DNA from: Hoeflea sp.
GTDB lineage: Bacteria > Pseudomonadota > Alphaproteobacteria > Rhizobiales > Rhizobiaceae
Direction: 5' to 3'
DNA length: 64,000 nucleotides
Assembly: GCA_019084245.1 (NCBI GenBank)
Contig: JAHRFE010000036.1
Span: forward strand, 62,001 to 126,000
Shown here: positions 47,417 to 57,900 of the stretch, in pieces
How positions within the stretch are numbered: the stretch's first letter is position 1
Layout of the letters: each line of letters starts with the position of its first letter
Notes under the pieces: generated by a model
Seen by the model: the letters and a program-made list of their open reading frames with translations, nothing else
What the model was told of the DNA's origin: nothing
Database searches by the model: none
Program-made: the position numbers and the translations under genes

Positions 47417-48112
47417 TCACACGGAAACCGCTTCGCGCAACCTGTCCTTGGTCAGGCTCTCGCGGTCGCCCGCCATTTTGACTTCGCCGCGCTCGATCAC
47501 GCAGAACCGGTCGGCCAGGCCGTAGGCAAATTCGAAATATTGCTCCACCAGCACGATCGCCATCTTGCCTTCGTCGCGCAGGAGCGCGATGACGCGGCCG
47601 ATCTGCTGGATGATGTTGGGCTGGATGCCCTCGGTGGGCTCGTCCAGCAGCAAGAGCTTCGGCCGGGTGATCAGCGCCCGCGCGATGCTGAGCTGCTGCT
47701 GCTGGCCGCCCGACAGATCGCCGCCGCGGCGATTGCGCATGTCCTTGAGCACCGGGAACAGCTCGTAGATATGATCCGGGATCCGGTGCTCGCTGCGCGG
47801 CAGACAGGCAAATCCGGTCTCCAGATTCTCGGTCACCGTCAGCAGCGGGAAGATGTCCCGGCCCTGCGGCACGTAGCCAACGCCCCTGGCGGCCAGCTGA
47901 TGCGCCGGGATCCTGCCGATCACCTGCCCGTCGAGATGGTATTCGCCGCCCGAGCGGTGATGCACGCCGGAGATGGCCTTGAGCAGACTGGTCTTGCCCA
48001 CGCCATTGGTGCCCATCACGCAAGTCACCTGCCCGACATCGGCTTTCAGCGAAATGCCCTTGAGGATCTGCGACTGGCCGTAATGCAGCGTCAGGTTTTC
48101 AACATTCAGCAT
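47417..48112 (-). CDS. urtE: Urea ABC transporter ATP-binding protein UrtE
   Basis: LivF-type ABC ATPase of 231 residues: Walker A GTNGVGKTSLLKA, signature LSGGQQQQLSIARAL, Walker B LLLLDEPTEGIQP. The GIQPNIIQQI segment is typical of UrtE. Last gene of the urtA-E operon, three bases after urtD. About 290 bases without a gene separate it from the preceding transporter; I saw no clear signal in that gap. Confidence 0.92.
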   Translation of the reverse strand: MLNVENLTLHYGQSQILKGISLKADVGQVTCVMGTNGVGKTSLLKAISGVHHRSGGEYHLDGQVIGRIPAHQLAARGVGYVPQGRDIFPLLTVTENLETGFACLPRSEHRIPDHIYELFPVLKDMRNRRGGDLSGGQQQQLSIARALITRPKLLLLDEPTEGIQPNIIQQIGRVIALLRDEGKMAIVLVEQYFEFAYGLADRFCVIERGEVKMAGDRESLTKDRLREAVSV

Positions 48113-48115
48113 TCT

Positions 48116-48856
48116 CTAGCGCCCCAGATAGACATCAATGACCTCGGCATTGGCGGTGACGTGGTCGAGAGACCCTTCCGCCAGAACCGATCCCTCGTGC
48201 AGCACCGTCACCTTGCAATCGAGCCGGCGGACAAATTCCATGTCGTGCTCGACCACCACGACCGCCCGGGTTTCCGCAGCCCTGCGCAACAGGTCGGTGG
48301 TGTGCTCGCGCTCGCCCAGGGTCATTCCGGCCGCGGGCTCGTCGACCAGCAGCAGCTTGGGCTCCTGCGCCAGCAGCATGCCGATCTCGAGCCATTGCTT
48401 CTGCCCGTGGGAGAGTTCGCCCGCAATGCGGTCAAGCTCGTCTGACAAGCCGATTTCCTCGGCAAGCGCCAGCACGCGGCTCCCGTCTTCCACTGTTGCC
48501 CGGTATCCCAGCACCGAAAACGGCAGCCGGTCATTGCTCAGGGCCATCATCAGATTGTCGCGCACGCTTTGCGCCTCGAACACCGTCGGGCGCTGGAACT
48601 TGCGGCCGACGCCCGCGCGCGCGATCTGGCTTTCCGACAGGCGCAGAAGGTCGAGCTGCGGCTCGCCAAACCGCACCCTGCCCTCGTCGGGCCTTGTCTT
48701 GCCGGTGACGATGTCCATGAAGGTGGTCTTGCCGGCCCCGTTGGGTCCGATGATCGCGCGCAATTCCTGTTCGCCGATCTCGAACGACAAATTGTTGATC
48801 GCCTTGAAGCCGTCAAACGACACCGAAATCGAGGTGACTTCGAGAAGTGAACTCAC
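48116..48856 (-). CDS. urtD: Urea ABC transporter ATP-binding protein UrtD
   Basis: LivG-type ATPase of about 246 residues: Walker A GPNGAGKTTFMD, signature LSHGQKQWLEIGMLL, Walker B LLLVDEPAAGMT. The HGQKQWLEIG signature is characteristic of UrtD. The start is GTG overlapping the urtC stop (GTGA), with AAGGA eight bases upstream; a longer frame inside urtC is not real. Confidence 0.92.
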   Translation of the reverse strand: MSSLLEVTSISVSFDGFKAINNLSFEIGEQELRAIIGPNGAGKTTFMDIVTGKTRPDEGRVRFGEPQLDLLRLSESQIARAGVGRKFQRPTVFEAQSVRDNLMMALSNDRLPFSVLGYRATVEDGSRVLALAEEIGLSDELDRIAGELSHGQKQWLEIGMLLAQEPKLLLVDEPAAGMTLGEREHTTDLLRRAAETRAVVVVEHDMEFVRRLDCKVTVLHEGSVLAEGSLDHVTANAEVIDVYLGR

Positions 48857-50022
48857 GCCGCATCCTTTCTGACCAGCCGATCGAACAACCCGCCGATGCC
48901 CTTGGGCATGAACAGCGTCACCAGCACGAAGCCGAGCCCCAGCAGTACCTGCCACCAGTCGACCCAGTTGATGGTGTAGAATCCGAGCGGAATGCTCGGC
49001 GCCTGCCCGCCGGTGAACCAGGAGGACAACAGCGAGACCGTCGCCGCGCCGATGACCGCGCCATAGAGCCGCCCGCGCCCGCCGATCGCTACCCAGACCG
49101 CGAGATAGATCGAGGCGATGGGCGCGATTTCCGCCGGATTGATGATCCCTGCCTGCGGATAATAGAGCGCCCCCGCAATCGCGGCGATCACGGCGGTCAG
49201 CGTGAACACCACCAGCTTGTAGGCTTCCACCGGATAGCCCATAAAGCGGATGCGCGTCTCGTCATCTCGGATGGCGCGGATGACGTTACCGAACTTGCCC
49301 GAGACCACCCAGGCAGCGAGCAGATAACCCAAGCCCAGCGCCAGCGCGGAGGCCAGGAAAAACCAGACCGAGACGACAGATTGCGGCACATCGGTGAGCC
49401 CTGGCAAGTTCTGCAGCCCCGACAGGCCATTGTTGCCGCGCAGGCCGCTGTCGTTCTGGAACAGGTAGAGCGACAGCGCCAGCGTCATCGCCTGGGTCAG
49501 GATCGACAGATACACTCCCGTCACCCGTGAACGGAACGCGAGCCAGCCGAACACCAGCGCCAAGAGACCAGGCACCAGAACCACCAGCGCCAGCTGGGCA
49601 AAGAGGCTGTCAGCGAAATACCAGACAACCGGAATTTCGGCGCCACCGACGACGCCGAAGATCTGCGTGCCGATGCCCTCGCGGATCTCTTCCGCCGTGG
49701 GCGGCAGTTCAGCACTGGCGAGCGAGGCGATGACGATGTCCTTGGTCCGCTCATACATCAGCCACATGCCGATCATGTAGCCGCCGAGTCCGAAGAAGGC
49801 GAAATGGCCGAGTGACAGGATCCCGCAATAGCCCCAGACCAGATCCATGGCGATGGCGATCAGGCACAGGCAGAGCGTCTTGCCGAGGATCTTGACGAAG
49901 CTGGTCGACACCAGCCCCAGGCCAAATCCTTCCGACAGGACCGTGATGACGATGGTGAAGATCGCGAGAAGCGAGATGAAGATCAGCACCGATGGTTGCT
50001 GCGCAAACAGGGAACGCTGCAT
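48853..50022 (-). CDS. urtC: Urea ABC transporter permease UrtC
   Basis: LivM-type permease of 389 residues with eight or more membrane helices. The family segments GYCGILSLGHFAFFGLGGY and the loop AIRDDETRIRFMGYPVEAYKL are present. An insert of about 60 residues after the third helix is usual for UrtC. It lies three bases after urtB and overlaps urtD. Confidence 0.93.
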   Translation of the reverse strand: MQRSLFAQQPSVLIFISLLAIFTIVITVLSEGFGLGLVSTSFVKILGKTLCLCLIAIAMDLVWGYCGILSLGHFAFFGLGGYMIGMWLMYERTKDIVIASLASAELPPTAEEIREGIGTQIFGVVGGAEIPVVWYFADSLFAQLALVVLVPGLLALVFGWLAFRSRVTGVYLSILTQAMTLALSLYLFQNDSGLRGNNGLSGLQNLPGLTDVPQSVVSVWFFLASALALGLGYLLAAWVVSGKFGNVIRAIRDDETRIRFMGYPVEAYKLVVFTLTAVIAAIAGALYYPQAGIINPAEIAPIASIYLAVWVAIGGRGRLYGAVIGAATVSLLSSWFTGGQAPSIPLGFYTINWVDWWQVLLGLGFVLVTLFMPKGIGGLFDRLVRKDAA

Positions 50023-50025
50023 GAC

Positions 50026-51975
50026 CTAATCCCCCGCCGCACGGCCCTTGAGCGCGATAATGCCCTTGGGTCTGAACTGAATGAAAATGATGATGAAGAT
50101 GATCATGTAGGTCTGCGCCGCGAGCGTGTTCGACGGGTTGAAGAACTCGATCACCTTCTGCAGCGAGCCGATCATGCCGGCGCCGGCGAGCGTGCCCCAG
50201 ATGTTGCCGACCCCGCCCACCACCACGGTCATGAAGCTTTGGACGATGTAGCCCGAGCCGAGCTCCGAGGTCACCTTGGCGAACAACCCGATAGCGACGC
50301 CGGCGATGCCGGCGATGCCGGAGCCGAGCCCGAAGGTCATCATGTTGATCCTGTCCGGATTGATCCCCATCGACGAGGCCATGCGCGGGTTTTGCGTCAC
50401 CGCCCGGATCTCGAGCCCAAGCCTCGTGCGCTTGAGGATGAACAGCAGCAGGCCCATGAACACGACGGCGAGCACGAAGATGGCGATCCGGATGTAGCTC
50501 ACCGAAACCACATCGTTGAGCGCCCAGGCGCCATCCAGCCAGGACGGCGATGTCAGCGGCCGCGCCTGCGTGCCGAAGATGTTCTTGGCGATCTGCTGGA
50601 GCGCGATGGAGATGCCGAAGGTGGCGAGAAGCGTTTCGAGCGGCCGATGCGCCAGATGCCGGATCACCAGCCGTTCGAGCGCGACGCCGGCCATGAACGC
50701 CACGGCGAAGGCCAGCGGCAGCGCCACCAGAATGGAGGCCGTATAGTTGGGGATGAATTGCTGGACGACATAGCCGGTATAGGCGCCGATCATGATGAAT
50801 TCGCCATGGGCCATGTTGATCACGCCCATCACGCCGAAGGTGATGGCAAGGCCGATGGCCGCCAGGAAGTAGATCGAGGCCAGCGACAGACCGTCAAGCG
50901 CCAGCGAGATAAACCGGTAGAACCCGACCGTGCCGCTGATGTCCGACAGGGTTTGCCGAGCCGCGGTGGTGAGCGCCGGATCGGGCTCGGAATAGATTTC
51001 GGCGAACACGTGGGCCGCCACGGCAGATCGCTGCTCCTCGCGACTGACCAGCGGCGGCACCGCGCCCGCCGCGGCGAGCGCCAGATAGGCCCGGTCGCGT
51101 GCCTCCTGGGTCACCAGATCGGCCACGGGAATGTCCGCGACCGCGCCATCCTGAATATTGGCGATCAACGCGCGCTTGCGCTCGGAAAGCGGCACGATCG
51201 GCCGCGCCTTGCCGGCATCGACCAACAATTGATAGGCTACCTCCGGCTCGATGTCGCTGCCGGGCGTGAGCAGCCGCGCCACATTGACGCCTTCCGGCGT
51301 CGCATCGAAGACCTTTATGCTGGTCGCCACCAGCGGATTGAGCGCCGCGCGGGCATCAACGCCCGGGTCGCCGGCAAAACTCTCGATGGCTGCGACACGG
51401 TTGGCGGAATCGCTGCCGAACCTGATGGTCAGCAGCCGCTCCAGCCGTTCCTTCCGCGCCTTGATGTCGGGATCGGTCTCCGCCTCGATCGCCTCGCGCA
51501 AGATGCTCAGATGCGATTGATTGGCGTCACGCGCAAGCGCGGTCAGCGCCTGCAAACGCCGCGCCGGATCAGGATCGGACAGTTGAAATTGAACAAGTGC
51601 TGCAGCGATGACGGCGCGCACACCGCTGTTGGGATTGAGATTGGAAAGCTCGCTTCGGTCGGCGAGACCCGCATCCGCACCGGTGTCGACATCGATCAGC
51701 ATCACCTCATCGCCATCCGCCGGTTTGACGAAAAAGAACCGCCCGTCAGATCTGCGCTGCCAGACACCCTTCTCCCGCCAGTTCTCCAAGAACACCGCCA
51801 CGCTGGGCAGCTGGCTGTCAACGAGGTCCTCGAGCACCGGGGAGATCGTCGTGCGCGAGGGTTTTTCGATCTTGGCGCGATGGGTTTCAAGCAGTGCGTT
51901 GAGACCGCCCTCCTGGGCGTGTGCGGGCGCAAGGCAGACCATCGCGGCTATCAGCAGACAGGCAAAGCGGAGCAT
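50026..51975 (-). CDS. urtB: Urea ABC transporter permease UrtB with long N-terminal domain
   Basis: Permease of about 649 residues. A signal-like segment (MLRFACLLIAAMVCLAPAHA) is followed by about 330 soluble residues, probably periplasmic and helical with HEAT-like repeats. The LivH-type membrane core then begins near residue 350 (FGVMGVINMAHGEFIMIGAYTGY). UrtB proteins usually have such an N-terminal region; this one is at the long end. The ribosome site for the chosen ATG is poor. Confidence 0.9.
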   Translation of the reverse strand: MLRFACLLIAAMVCLAPAHAQEGGLNALLETHRAKIEKPSRTTISPVLEDLVDSQLPSVAVFLENWREKGVWQRRSDGRFFFVKPADGDEVMLIDVDTGADAGLADRSELSNLNPNSGVRAVIAAALVQFQLSDPDPARRLQALTALARDANQSHLSILREAIEAETDPDIKARKERLERLLTIRFGSDSANRVAAIESFAGDPGVDARAALNPLVATSIKVFDATPEGVNVARLLTPGSDIEPEVAYQLLVDAGKARPIVPLSERKRALIANIQDGAVADIPVADLVTQEARDRAYLALAAAGAVPPLVSREEQRSAVAAHVFAEIYSEPDPALTTAARQTLSDISGTVGFYRFISLALDGLSLASIYFLAAIGLAITFGVMGVINMAHGEFIMIGAYTGYVVQQFIPNYTASILVALPLAFAVAFMAGVALERLVIRHLAHRPLETLLATFGISIALQQIAKNIFGTQARPLTSPSWLDGAWALNDVVSVSYIRIAIFVLAVVFMGLLLFILKRTRLGLEIRAVTQNPRMASSMGINPDRINMMTFGLGSGIAGIAGVAIGLFAKVTSELGSGYIVQSFMTVVVGGVGNIWGTLAGAGMIGSLQKVIEFFNPSNTLAAQTYMIIFIIIFIQFRPKGIIALKGRAAGD

Positions 51976-52003
51976 GGAAAACCGGACATGTTGGGAGAGC
52001 GAA

Positions 52004-52025
52004 AAGGGGGCCGCCAGGCCCCCTT
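52004..52025 (-). terminator. Intercistronic stem-loop between urtA and urtB
   Basis: Nine-base arms AAGGGGGCC / GGCCCCCTT with loop GCCA, about 15 bases after the urtA stop. As with phnD, it follows the binding-protein gene and may favour its expression over the permease genes. Confidence 0.6.
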
Positions 52026-52039
52026 CCCGTTCCAGGGGA

Positions 52040-53332
52040 TCAATAGTTGGAATTGAGCTGCACGCAGGTCTTGGTCTCGGTGTTGTACATGCCGCAGCCA
52101 AGCTCCTTCCAATCCGATTCCAGCACGGCCGATTCCGGCAGGAAGTCGGTCCAGGCGTCGCCGGGAACCGGCTCGGTCTGGCTGACGATGGAAAACTGGC
52201 CGTCTGCCTGGATTTCGCCGATCAGCACCGGCTTGGTCAGGTGATGGTTCGGCAGCATTTCGGCTTCGGTGCCGGTCAGGTTCGGGAACTTCTGGCCGTA
52301 CATGGCGGTGCGGACGGCATCGACATCGGTGGTGCCTGCGGCTTCGACTGCGTTCACCCACATGTTGAAGCCGATGTAATGGGCTTCCATCGGGTCGTTG
52401 GTGACACGCGCTTCGCCGGCAAACGCCTTCCATTCCTTGATGAACTCGGCATTGACCGGGGATTCGGCCGACTGGAAGTAGTTCCAGGCGGCGAGGTGGC
52501 CGACGAGGTTGGTGGTGTCGAGGCCGGAGAGTTCTTCCTCGCCCACCGAGAAGGCCACCACCGGAATGTCGTCAGCCGAGATGCCGGCGGCCGCAAGCTC
52601 CTTGTAGAAACCGATATTGGCGTCGCCATTGATGGTCGAGATCACGCCCACCTTCTTGCCGTCGGCGCCCAGCGCAACCACGTCGGCCACGATCTTGGAC
52701 CAGTCGGAATGACCGAACGGGGTGTAGTTGACGAAGATGTCCTCGGCCGCGATGCCCTTGTCCTTGAGGTACTGCTCGAGGATCTTGTTGGTCGTGCGTG
52801 GATAGACATAGTCGGTGCCGAGCAGCGCGAACTTCTCGACGCCGAGTTCTTCGAGGAAGTAGTCGGTTGCCGGAATCGCCTGCTGGTTGGGCGCAGCCCC
52901 CGTGTAGAAGACGTTCTTGGAGGATTCTTCGCCCTCATACTGGACCGGGTAGAACAGGAGGCCGTTGAGCTCCTCGATCACCGGCAGGACCGACTTGCGG
53001 CTCACCGAGGTCCAGCAGCCGAACATGACGTCGACATTCTGGACGGTCATGAGTTCGCGGGCCTTTTCGGCAAACAGCGGCCAGTCGGATGCCGGGTCGA
53101 CGACGACCGCCTCGAGCTGCTTGCCCAGCACGCCGCCCTTGGCGTTCTGCTGCGCGATCAGCATTTCCATCGTTTCTTTGAGCGTCGTTTCCGAGATAGC
53201 CATCGTGCCCGAAAGCGAGTGCAGGACACCAACCTTGATTGTCTCCTCCTGCGCATATGCCGAGTGGGTCAAGACGCTCGATGTAATCAGTGCCGCCGCC
53301 CCTGCGATCTGCAATTTAGTGGTAAATTTCAT
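52040..53332 (-). CDS. urtA: Urea ABC transporter substrate-binding protein UrtA
   Basis: Periplasmic binding protein of about 430 residues with a signal peptide ending SAYAQ. The family segments VGVLHSLSGTMAISETTLKE, MFGCWTSVSRKSVLPV and FYPVQYEGEESS are present, the last typical of urea binders. GGAGG lies five bases before the ATG. First gene of the operon, behind a sigma-54 promoter. Confidence 0.95.
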   Translation of the reverse strand: MKFTTKLQIAGAAALITSSVLTHSAYAQEETIKVGVLHSLSGTMAISETTLKETMEMLIAQQNAKGGVLGKQLEAVVVDPASDWPLFAEKARELMTVQNVDVMFGCWTSVSRKSVLPVIEELNGLLFYPVQYEGEESSKNVFYTGAAPNQQAIPATDYFLEELGVEKFALLGTDYVYPRTTNKILEQYLKDKGIAAEDIFVNYTPFGHSDWSKIVADVVALGADGKKVGVISTINGDANIGFYKELAAAGISADDIPVVAFSVGEEELSGLDTTNLVGHLAAWNYFQSAESPVNAEFIKEWKAFAGEARVTNDPMEAHYIGFNMWVNAVEAAGTTDVDAVRTAMYGQKFPNLTGTEAEMLPNHHLTKPVLIGEIQADGQFSIVSQTEPVPGDAWTDFLPESAVLESDWKELGCGMYNTETKTCVQLNSNY

Positions 53333-53703
53333 GTCAGCCTCCGTGCTGTTCGTGTCCACGGGACTGCTCAATGCAAGCGCCTTGCCAGTTGCAGATTTTA
53401 ACGGTTTGTTAAGGTTGCATGACATACCCGGAAGAAAGATGTACAAAAAACGCATCAACTGATGCCTATATTTAATGCATTGCCATTTTTTTGTGCGATG
53501 CAGCGTCCGCGTGACGGATCCCTGAAAGAGCCGCGCACCAAGGCCGGCCTGCGCACAGGTGCGCCCCGCATCCCGCTTTGACATCGGCTCGCGACTCGCG
53601 CCACTGGTTGGCCCAAACAGCCTGTCGTCACTGCGAATGCCTGTGCTATGGCTCAAAAGCCCCGTTCACCTGAACGGCAATCGACCTGCCGGAGGAGCCA
53701 CCG
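53333..53703. other. Intergenic region upstream of urtA and the YhaO-like gene
   Basis: This 371-base divergent interval holds the urtA sigma-54 promoter and the GCATCAACTGATGC palindrome, a possible enhancer-type site. At the right end it holds the GGAGGA ribosome site of the nuclease gene. No coding frame or RNA gene was recognised. Confidence 0.4.
53372..53387 (-). promoter_or_regulatory. Sigma-54 promoter of urtA
   Basis: The minus strand reads TGGCAAG-GCGC-TTGCA, matching the -24/-12 consensus TGGCACG-N4-TTGC with the GG and GC elements ten bases apart. Transcription would start about 28 bases before urtA. This fits NtrC-dependent nitrogen control. Confidence 0.65.
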
Positions 53704-54987
53704 ATCGCCGCCTATCGTTTCGTCCACACCGCCGATATCCATCTCGATTCACCGCTGCGCTCGCTGGCGCTGCGAAATCCCGAGCTTGCGGAGTTGATCG
53801 GTTCGGCGACGCGCCAGGCGTTCACCGCCATTATCGATCTGTGCCTTGACGAGCGTGTTGATGCGCTGCTGATTGCCGGCGATCTTTATGACGGCGACCA
53901 GACCTCGATGAAGACCGCCCGTTTTCTCGCCGGCGAACTCGGACGCCTGGCAAAGGCCGGCATCCACACCTTCATCATTCGCGGCAATCACGACGCGCTT
54001 TCCCGGATTTCGAAGGAACTGGTGTTGCCCGATCTGGTCAAGCTGTTTGGCGGCCGGCCCGAGCATGTGCTGATCGACCGCGGCCCGGGCGAAAAGCCGG
54101 TCGCCATCCACGGCCTGAGTTTCGCCCAGCCGGTAGCGCCCGAGAGCCTGCTGCCGAAATACAGGCCTGCCATCCCCGACACGATCAACATCGGCATGAT
54201 GCACACCAGTCTTGGCGGCGCCGAAGGCCATGACGTCTACGCGCCGTGCAGCCCCGCCGATCTCATGGCCACCGGCTTTGACTATTGGGCGCTGGGCCAT
54301 ATCCACAAACGCTCGTCAATCGAGAATGGCGGCGCCATCGTCATGCCAGGCATGCCGCAGGGCCGCGACATCAACGAGGACGGCCCCAAATCCGTGACCC
54401 TCGTCTCGATTGACGACGACGGCACCGTGAGTCTTGAGGAGCGGCCGACGTCTCTCGCGGAATTCGCCCGCGTTGGCATCAATGCAGAGGGCATGACCGA
54501 GTGGAGCGAACTGGCGGGTGCCATCAGTCAGGCACTCGGCGAGGCGCGCCGGAATTCCGCGTCGCCCGAGCTTGTGGTGCGCCTCGCCTTCTCCGGCGCC
54601 ACGCCGCTCGCCTGGCGCATGCGCCGCGATGCAGATTTGCTGATGGCGGAAGCCGAGGAACGCGCCGCGCAGACCGGCGCCACCTGGATTGAAAAGCTCG
54701 ACATCAGCTGCACGCCACCCAACACCCATGGCGTTCCCTCGACCGACCCGCTGCATGAACTCCGGGCGTTGATCGGCACAGCCATTCTCGGCTCGGATGG
54801 CTATGAAACCGCGTTCGCAAACATCGCCACGAGCCTCCAGACGCAGCTTCCCGCCGATTTGCGAGATCTCTTCGGCACGGACGAGGTTGAGGCACGTGTC
54901 GCGCTCTCACGGCTTGCGCGTGAAGGGGCCGACGACGTGCTCGCCCGGCTCCAGACCGGCTCTGCATCAGCGAGCGAAACCACCTGA
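53704..54987 (+). CDS. SbcD/YhaO-type metallophosphoesterase, likely AUC start
   Basis: Calcineurin-like DNA-repair nuclease family protein of about 427 residues. Metal motifs are FVHTADIHLDSP, LIAGDLYDGDQ, IRGNHDALS, GMMHTS and ALGHIHKR. The first motif is only included if translation begins upstream of the TTG at 53794. The frame is open back to a TGA at 53671 with no ATG, GTG or TTG. An ATC lies seven bases after GGAGGA, giving (M)AAYRFVHTADIH, like family N-termini. Non-canonical initiation or a sequence error is possible. It is coupled to the ATPase downstream, resembling the YhaO-YhaN or Mre11-Rad50 arrangement. Confidence 0.82.
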   Translation: MAAYRFVHTADIHLDSPLRSLALRNPELAELIGSATRQAFTAIIDLCLDERVDALLIAGDLYDGDQTSMKTARFLAGELGRLAKAGIHTFIIRGNHDALSRISKELVLPDLVKLFGGRPEHVLIDRGPGEKPVAIHGLSFAQPVAPESLLPKYRPAIPDTINIGMMHTSLGGAEGHDVYAPCSPADLMATGFDYWALGHIHKRSSIENGGAIVMPGMPQGRDINEDGPKSVTLVSIDDDGTVSLEERPTSLAEFARVGINAEGMTEWSELAGAISQALGEARRNSASPELVVRLAFSGATPLAWRMRRDADLLMAEAEERAAQTGATWIEKLDISCTPPNTHGVPSTDPLHELRALIGTAILGSDGYETAFANIATSLQTQLPADLRDLFGTDEVEARVALSRLAREGADDVLARLQTGSASASETT

Positions 54988-57900
54988 TGCGCCTCAACCG
55001 CCTCGATCTCACCCGCTACGGCAAGTTCACCGATCATGTCATCGATTTCGGCCCCCGGACCGAGGGCGGCTGCGACCTCCACATTGTCTACGGTCCGAAC
55101 GAGGCCGGAAAATCCACGCTGTTCCATGGCTGGCTCGACCTGCTCTATGGCATCGGCGCGCAGAGCAGCTACAATTTCCTGCACCCCTACCCCACCATGC
55201 AGATCGGCGCGGCGATCGCGTTTGAGGGCAAGACGATCGAGGTCATCCGCCGCAAGCGGTCGCAAAACAGCCTGTTTGACGCCCAGGACCAGCCTATTTC
55301 CGAGGGCGCTCTGCTTGCCGGCCTGGGCGGGCTCGACCGCGACGCCTACCGGACCATGTTCTCGCTCGATGACGAGACGCTGGAACAGGGCGGCGAGAGT
55401 ATTCTGGCGAGCCGCGGCGATCTGGGCGAACTGCTGTTCTCGGCCAGCGCGGGTCTCGGTGACCTGTCGCAACGGCTGGTCCGACTCCGCGGCGAGACCG
55501 AGGACTTCTACAAGTACCGGGCCCGCTCGGGACGCCTAGCCGAACTGAAATCGGACCTGGCCAAACTGAAGGCCGAGCGCGACCGGCTCGACACCCAGGC
55601 GAGCGACTATGCCCGCCTGACCAAGGCCCATGACGACGCGACGGAGCACCATGCCGAGGCGAGTTCCGAACGCCAGCAGGTCAGGGCGCGGCTTGCCGCC
55701 ATCAACCGGCTGCTCACCGCGCTGCCGCGCCTGGGCGAACTCGACACGCTGGCCCGACAGATCGAACCCCTGGCAGGCCTGCCCGATGCGGCACCCGAAT
55801 GGCGCGACCAGATCCGCAAGTTGAGCGAGGATGACGCTGCCCTTCAGGCCAGCGGCGCAGCTCTCCATGCGGAAGTCGAGCGGCTGACGGCGGACCTTGA
55901 AGCCGTGAGCCTCGATCCCGGCATCCTGGCGCTTCAGGACCGGATGGCGGACCTCGACCGGTTGCGCACACGCAACAATGCGGCGGAGGAAGACCTGCCC
56001 GACCGCCGCGCTGCGCTGGCCCGAATGCAGGGCCGCATCGAACACCTGCTCACGCAATTGGGACGGCCCGGCGAGGCACAGCCCGACCAGTTTCTGCTCG
56101 ACACCGCGACAAGCGCGGGCCTGCGCGAGCTGATCGAGGCGCGCACCAACCTCGACGTGCGCCTGGCGACTGCCCGGCGCGAAGCCGAAGACGCACGCGC
56201 CGCCCGCGAAGACCTTCAGGCGCAGCTCGGTGATGCCGGCGGCGCGTCGAACGACATCGCGCCGGACGAGCGGCCACGCCGGATTGCAGATCTGGCAAGC
56301 CTCGTCACAGCCATCCTCGGTGAAGACCATGGGCTGCGGCGGCAGGCAGCCCTTCGCGCCATCCCCGAGGCCCGGGAAAAATGCGACGCGCGCCTGAAAA
56401 CCCTGTTGCCCTGGCAGGGAGATGTGCCCACGCTCGAAGCCATGACCCCGCCCTCTGCCGAAACCCTGCGCAAATGGAAGAGCGAGACCGAGGATCTGGA
56501 GCGCAAGCTTGCCTCAGCTGACGAGGAAACCGCCCGCCTGAGCACCCTTCTCAAGCGCCATCAGGCCGAAGCCGCCGCCATCACAAGGACCCGCAGCCTG
56601 CCCTCCTCCGAGGCGGCGGACGTCTTGCGCGCAGCCCGCGATGAGGCCTGGGCGCACCACACATCCAAACTGGATTCCCAATCCGCCCTCACCTTCGAAG
56701 CCGCCATGCAGGCGTTTGACGCGGCCATGGACAAGCGCGCCAGCCATCAGGCGGATGTCGCCAAGCTCAATGAATGCACCGTGCAGATCGCGGTTCTCCA
56801 AGCTGATCTTGAAGGTGCCGCGCTGGCTCGATCGCGACTGGATGCCGCCCGGACAGACCTCATGGGCCGGATCGCAGCAGCCGTCACCGCGCTGTCCCCC
56901 GCGCTCCCCAATGACATGACGCCGGACGCGCTCGCTGACTGGCTCGCCCGCCGCGACCATGCGATGGAGGCCGGTCGCGCCTTGCGCGACCATCTCCGCC
57001 AGCTTGAAATCGCGGAAGCGGACCGCCAGGCCGCCACGGACCGGTTGGTCCGGGTGCTCGCGCCGCTCGACGCCACAATGGCGTCGGACCACGACCTGGA
57101 ACCTCTGCTCGCCCGCGCACAGGACCTCATCAGCCGTGAAACGAAGCTCGAAGCCCAGCGCCAGCAGCTTGCGCAGCAGGAGCGTGCGCTCAGAAAGCGC
57201 GAGCTGGATCTGCGCACCGCTGACGAAGACCTCCAGGCCTGGCTGCTGGCCTGGAAAACCGCCTGTGCCGGCTGCTGGCTCGGAGAGGCCGGTCGCACGC
57301 CCACGGCTGCCGAAATCCGCGAGGTGCTGCCACTGCTTGGCGAACTGGGCTCCGCCTTGCACGACCGCGCGGGCCTCGCCGACCGCATCGCCAAGATGCA
57401 GCAGGACCAGGCGAACTACGCGGCCAGCCTGCATGAGATCGCCCGGCAAGCCGGCATAAACACCGAGGACGCCTCTGTCGCAGCCGTCGCCCGCCAGCTC
57501 GCCACCCGGCTGGCCGCCGCCGACAAGGCAAGGGCACGCCGTGCGGACATTGCCGCGCAGATCGAGGACGCCCGGATACGCCAGCGCGCCCACGCCGAAA
57601 AATGGGACGCCCATGCCGGCATCCGCGACCCGATGCTCGCAGCGCTCCAGGCCGAGACCCTCACCGATGCGGCGCTCGCGGTTGACCGGGCTCTCGAGCG
57701 CAAGGCCCTGACCGCGCGCGTTGACGAGATCAGGCGGCAGATCTGCGAAAGCCTGGGCGCAGGCAATTTTGACGAAGCCCGAGAACACCTCGCCCAGGCC
57801 GACAGCGCAGCGCTGGCGGCCGAAAAGCTCGAACTTGAAACCGCTCTCGACACGCTCGATGCCGATGTGCAGGAACTCTATGCCGCGCGCACCAGTACGG

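Noticed and set aside
49996-52056. Plus-strand frame of 686 codons opposite urtB
   Set aside because: Shadow of urtB: rich in Arg, His, Asp and Gln, no recognisable domain, and urtB is certain.
57265-57290. CAGC as a Rad50-type zinc hook in the YhaN-like ATPase
   Set aside because: The pair is well off the centre of the coiled coil and without the usual flanking pattern, so I did not call a hook.
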